Assembly: GCA_022843125.1 (NCBI GenBank)
Contig: JALHOG010000016.1
Location: 1 to 64,000, forward strand
DNA length: 64,000 bases
Source: Ilumatobacteraceae bacterium
GTDB taxonomy: Bacteria > Actinomycetota > Acidimicrobiia > Acidimicrobiales > Ilumatobacteraceae
Direction of reading: 5' to 3'
Shown: in pieces, positions 61,104 through 64,000 of the stretch
Position numbering within the stretch: the stretch's first letter is position 1
Layout: each line of letters begins with the position of its first letter
Made by a program: the position numbers and the translations under genes
Notes under the pieces: generated by a model
Told to the model about the DNA's origin: nothing
Database searches by the model: none
Seen by the model: the letters and a program-made list of their open reading frames with translations, nothing else

Positions 61104-61119
61104 CCGGCGCGTGCGCCGG
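61104..61119. terminator. Terminator hairpin between convergent genes
   Basis: CCGGCG-CGTG-CGCCGG forms a 6-bp GC stem in the 23-base gap between the StrR/ParB-like gene and the convergent amidohydrolase. No T-run. Confidence 0.5.
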
Positions 61120-61122
61120 TGG

Positions 61123-62259
61123 TCAGACGCCGACGTGGTAGGCGGCGCGCTCGGCGGCCACGACCTCGGGCGAGGTGTGGAACAGGCGTGCGGCGTTGAA
61201 CCCCAGGATGTTGCGCTTCTGCTCGTCGGTCGCGGCCGGCGAGGCCATCACGTGGTCGACGACCTCGCTGGAGAAGGGGAACGTCCCTTCGCTGTGCGGG
61301 TAGTCGGTCGCGTACACGAAGGCATGGTCGGGCATCTCGGCCAGCGTGTGCAGGAAGCCCGGGTCGTTCTGGAACGAGCAGATCACCTGGTCGCGGACGA
61401 TGTCGCTCGGTCGCCGGCTGAGCTTGGGCGAGATCGACGGTGCATGTCCCGTGTACACCTCGTCCATCCGTTCGCCGAGCGAGAGCAACCATCCGGCGCC
61501 GCACTCGAGGAACATGATCCGGGCACCCGGGTTGCGGTCGAGCACCCCGCCACCCACGAGGGCCGCAGTCGTCTCGATCGCGTCGGCCATCTGGCGTGTG
61601 TAGTTGAACAGGGCGCCACCGGGGCCGCGCATCGCCTTCAGGTTGACCTTGCCGACCGCGGTGTGGAACAGCAGCGGGACGTCGTTCGCAGCGGCGATGG
61701 CGAAGATCTCGTCCCACGCCGGGTCGTTGTACTGGGGTGCCACGTCGAGTGGGACGCACGACATCATCGCTGCGCGGTAGCCCTTGTCGATGACCCGCTG
61801 CAGCTCGACCGCGCCGTCGTGGACGTCGATGTTGGGCACCAGCGCGACGGGGACGAGCGTGTTGCGCAGCCCGGCCACGAACTCCCACAGCCAGTCGTTG
61901 TAGATCTGACACGCCACCCGCGACGCCTCCGGGTCTTCGATGCGCGACACCAGGAGGCCGAGCGACGGGAACAGCACCTCGCCGTCGACGCCGTCGCGTT
62001 CCATGTCGGCCAGACGCAGGCCGATGTCGCGTGCGCCGCGACGGCCCTTGTCGACGCCGTCGGTGTCGGAACCGACCTTGTGGTCGAAGAAGTTCGCCGG
62101 GATCCGGTGGGCCACACGGTCGCCGATGAGCATGATCCGCATGCCGTCGTCGACCCGGGCGCTGATCGCCCAGTCCTGCAGGTGGTCGGGCATGTTCGCC
62201 GTGAACAGGTCGTTCGGCTCGGAGATGTGAGCGTCGCAGCTGAAGATGAACGGTCGCAT
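61123..62259 (-). CDS. Amidohydrolase-2 family protein
   Basis: The 378-residue protein begins FSCDAHISEPNDLF with the metal motif (Asp9, His11), then LLFHTAVGKVN, LDRNPGARIMFLECGAGW and YATDYPHSEGTFP. It is the most divergent of the four family members in the window. AAGGGGG precedes the ATG at 62259. It is followed downstream only by the convergent regulator, and an SDR gene lies 144 bases upstream on the same strand. Confidence 0.86.
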   Translation of the reverse strand: MRPFIFSCDAHISEPNDLFTANMPDHLQDWAISARVDDGMRIMLIGDRVAHRIPANFFDHKVGSDTDGVDKGRRGARDIGLRLADMERDGVDGEVLFPSLGLLVSRIEDPEASRVACQIYNDWLWEFVAGLRNTLVPVALVPNIDVHDGAVELQRVIDKGYRAAMMSCVPLDVAPQYNDPAWDEIFAIAAANDVPLLFHTAVGKVNLKAMRGPGGALFNYTRQMADAIETTAALVGGGVLDRNPGARIMFLECGAGWLLSLGERMDEVYTGHAPSISPKLSRRPSDIVRDQVICSFQNDPGFLHTLAEMPDHAFVYATDYPHSEGTFPFSSEVVDHVMASPAATDEQKRNILGFNAARLFHTSPEVVAAERAAYHVGV

Positions 62260-62403
62260 GTGGCCCCCTTGGCGTGCGGACGACCGATGGCCGGTGTCCT
62301 GGTTGCGCCAACATCGCACCGGCCGGTCGAGGCCAGAAGGGACCAAAGTCCCCGACGGCTCGGAACGCTGTTCCGCCGACGCAGCGTTCGGGCCGCCGAT
62401 CGA

Positions 62404-63297
62404 TCAGGCGGGATCCGACGGCGCTGCCATGATCCGGCTCATCTCGTACCGGCCGTCGTCCCCGTCGGGGAGTTGGTTCGCGAAGGCGTCGCGGATGGCC
62501 GCGAACCGCTCCTCGGCCAACCCGAGGACGTGGCCGTGGGTGACGATCAGGAACTCCTGACGCTCGACGCCGTGCAGGATCGCCAGGGCCACCTGCTCGG
62601 CGGGCATGCCTCGCGCCATCATCGCCCCGGTGTTGGGTGGAGCCTGCGTCGCCCCGCCGTAGGCCTCCTGGCGTCGCTCGCCCGATCGCCACAGCGTCGT
62701 CGCCACGATGCCCGGGCACACGACGCTGACGTGGACGTGGTCGGGCAACTCGCGGCGCAGCACGTCGACGTAGCCGAGCACTGCGTGCTTGCTGGCGGTG
62801 TACGCCGCGCTGCCGAGATGGGGCACGCCGAGGCTGTGTTCGGACCCGAAGAACACGAGGTGGCCCGGATGATCCTGAGCGACGAGCATGCTGCCGAACG
62901 CCCCGGCGACGGCGATCGTGCCGAGCACGTTGACGTCGAGCACCCAGCGCTGCTCGGAGATCGACGACTTCACGGCCGATCGCGGGGAGCCGACGACGCC
63001 GGCCGCGTGCACGACGAGCTCGATCGTGCCGAGCGTGCGCTGGGCGGTCGCTGCGGCAGCCTGCACAGCGTCGGGGTCGGCGACGTCACACCCGAAGCCA
63101 CCGGCGCCACCGATGTCGACGCTCGCCGCGGCGGCCGCGTCGCCGTCGATGTCGAACAGCAGGACACGGTCGCCGCGCGCCACGCAGGCCTCGGCCACGG
63201 CTCGGCCGATGCCGCTCGCGCCGCCGGTGACCACGACGCCCCGGGCTTCGGCGCGGTCGCCGGCTGGCGTCGGTGCGTCGGATGCGGTTGCGTTCAT
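62404..63297 (-). CDS. SDR family oxidoreductase
   Basis: This 297-residue protein has TGGASGIG, HAAG in place of NNAG and a YxxxK pair in AYTASK. The final third, with SGERRQEAYGG and a LIVTHGHVLGLAEERF segment, resembles the SDR group that includes 3-oxoacyl-type enzymes with C-terminal lids. It likely belongs with the amidohydrolase downstream, but spacing of 144 bases leaves room for separate promoters. Confidence 0.88.
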   Translation of the reverse strand: MNATASDAPTPAGDRAEARGVVVTGGASGIGRAVAEACVARGDRVLLFDIDGDAAAAASVDIGGAGGFGCDVADPDAVQAAAATAQRTLGTIELVVHAAGVVGSPRSAVKSSISEQRWVLDVNVLGTIAVAGAFGSMLVAQDHPGHLVFFGSEHSLGVPHLGSAAYTASKHAVLGYVDVLRRELPDHVHVSVVCPGIVATTLWRSGERRQEAYGGATQAPPNTGAMMARGMPAEQVALAILHGVERQEFLIVTHGHVLGLAEERFAAIRDAFANQLPDGDDGRYEMSRIMAAPSDPA

Positions 63298-63432
63298 GTT
63301 CGTCTGCTCCGGAGTTCGGGTGTCGTCGTTGTGTACGTGTAGGCGTGTCGGCGATCGGTGAACGCCACGCCGGGCATGCTGCCATCTCCGCACCGAGTCG
63401 GCCGACGACCTCAGTTGGTCGCCGGCCGCCGC

Positions 63433-64000
63433 TCAGTGGTCGTCGGTCTTGGTGCCGTCGGGCATCGTGATGCCGAGCTTCGCGAGGCGGGCCCGGAGGA
63501 ATACGGGCGCCGATTCGGGAATGCCCGCTTCTCTCGACGCGACCGCAGCGCCGTGCTCGTCCCACACGTGGCAGGTGTTGACGCTCTTGCGCCACATCTG
63601 GTCGTCGTTGCGGCGGGCGTCGAGGATCGGGTCGGGATGGCCGCCGAGCTTGGCTTCGGCTGCCCGCATCGACCAGAAGCACTGCATCGCGATCGGCGCC
63701 ATTGCCTGGAGCAGCGCCGTGGTGTGGGTGCATCCCCTCGGACCACCGAACAGCTCGCGGACACGGTGGGTGAACCCGCGAGCGATCGACAGACCGATGA
63801 GGTTGTCGTAGTGCGCCGTGATGGTGGGGCACTCCTCGCGGGGGTGCGACTCGAAGTGAGTGGTGACGGCCAGGATCTCGAGCCCGGGGAACGACACCTC
63901 GATCGAGACCTGCATGTGGTGCACGGTGATCGGCTCTGGATCGCGTTGGATGTAGAGGCCGGGTGGCTTCTGGTCGCGCACGGCGCCCTGGATGAGGAGC
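63433..64000 (-). CDS. DUF2889-like protein (partial, 5' end beyond window)
   Basis: The frame stays open to the right edge of the window, reading ...LLIQGAVRDQKPPGLYIQRD, so the gene starts beyond base 64000. The visible 189 residues match the DUF2889 family pattern, including HFESHPREECPTITAHYDNLIG and CTHTTALLQAMAP. Members occur in actinobacterial catabolic clusters; no reaction is known. Conserved His and Cys residues may bind a metal. Confidence 0.78.
   Translation of the reverse strand, partial: LLIQGAVRDQKPPGLYIQRDPEPITVHHMQVSIEVSFPGLEILAVTTHFESHPREECPTITAHYDNLIGLSIARGFTHRVRELFGGPRGCTHTTALLQAMAPIAMQCFWSMRAAEAKLGGHPDPILDARRNDDQMWRKSVNTCHVWDEHGAAVASREAGIPESAPVFLRARLAKLGITMPDGTKTDDH

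Noticed and set aside
60943-63342. A 799-codon open frame on the plus strand
   Set aside because: It runs antisense to the amidohydrolase and SDR genes and has Arg/Asp/Val-rich shadow composition with no family motif.

Overview
The window is a GC-rich (about 70%), densely packed catabolic region from a free-living actinobacterium. An acidimicrobial relative (Ilumatobacter-like) is my best guess, but that is inference from style: many acyl-CoA dehydrogenases, short-chain dehydrogenases, DUF35/thiolase pairs, a mycofactocin-type dehydrogenase, a luciferase-like flavin (F420-type) oxidoreductase, a wax-ester/DGAT acyltransferase, and 4-bp ATGA/GTGA gene overlaps. I see no phage, transposase, CRISPR or RNA gene.

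Layout. 1-8.6 kb: SDR/DoxX with a divergent TetR, a cytochrome P450, an isochorismatase-fold protein, amidohydrolases, a mycofactocin-type SDR and an acyl-CoA ligase. 8.6-24 kb: coenzyme-A chemistry (acyl-CoA dehydrogenases, two of the alpha/beta paired kind, an acyl-CoA ligase, two SnoaL-like proteins, a FadR-type GntR regulator, an SMP-30 lactonase, a Cys-less thiolase with its DUF35 partner, and a fused double CoA-transferase). 23.8-28 kb: a minus-strand operon of DUF35 protein, SCP-x-type thiolase, SDR and a small conserved protein, with an enoyl-CoA hydratase upstream. 28-36.3 kb: thioesterase, cupin and amidohydrolases, SDR, ligase, epimerase and a luciferase-like oxidoreductase, with several unusual 5' leaders. 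48.5-55 kb: enoyl-CoA hydratase, a 73-residue zinc ribbon, a hydantoinase/acetone-carboxylase-like A/B pair, an SDR and DUF1003. 55-64 kb: a molybdopterin oxidoreductase, SDRs, an acyl-CoA ligase, an orphan StrR/ParB-like regulator, another amidohydrolase, and a partial DUF2889 gene at the edge.

The most striking unit is a ten-gene minus-strand operon at 36290-45182. It runs TetR, aldo-keto reductase, FeS protein, LarA-like protein, NadD-like nucleotidyltransferase, MoCF/CinA-fold protein with a histidine-rich tail, second FeS protein, second LarA-like protein, metallo-beta-lactamase-fold hydrolase, NadC-like phosphoribosyltransferase. All but one junction overlap. The two large proteins keep the Lys-x15-His spacing that in lactate racemase LarA holds the nickel-pincer nucleotide and its nickel. 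NadC- and NadD-type enzymes make nicotinic acid adenine dinucleotide, the precursor of that cofactor. I propose that the operon encodes a pyridine-nucleotide-derived, possibly nickel, cofactor system serving two diverged LarA-like enzymes, each with its own iron-sulfur partner. The biosynthetic genes larB, larC and larE are not in the window.

Expression signals. Several transcription units have a TANNNT -10 box 5-7 bases before the start codon, as in leaderless actinobacterial genes. Short upstream reading frames stop inside the downstream start codon at three places: two tandem micro-ORFs at 30187-30224, a ligase-tail remnant at 28030-28110, and a 10-codon frame at 34510-34542.
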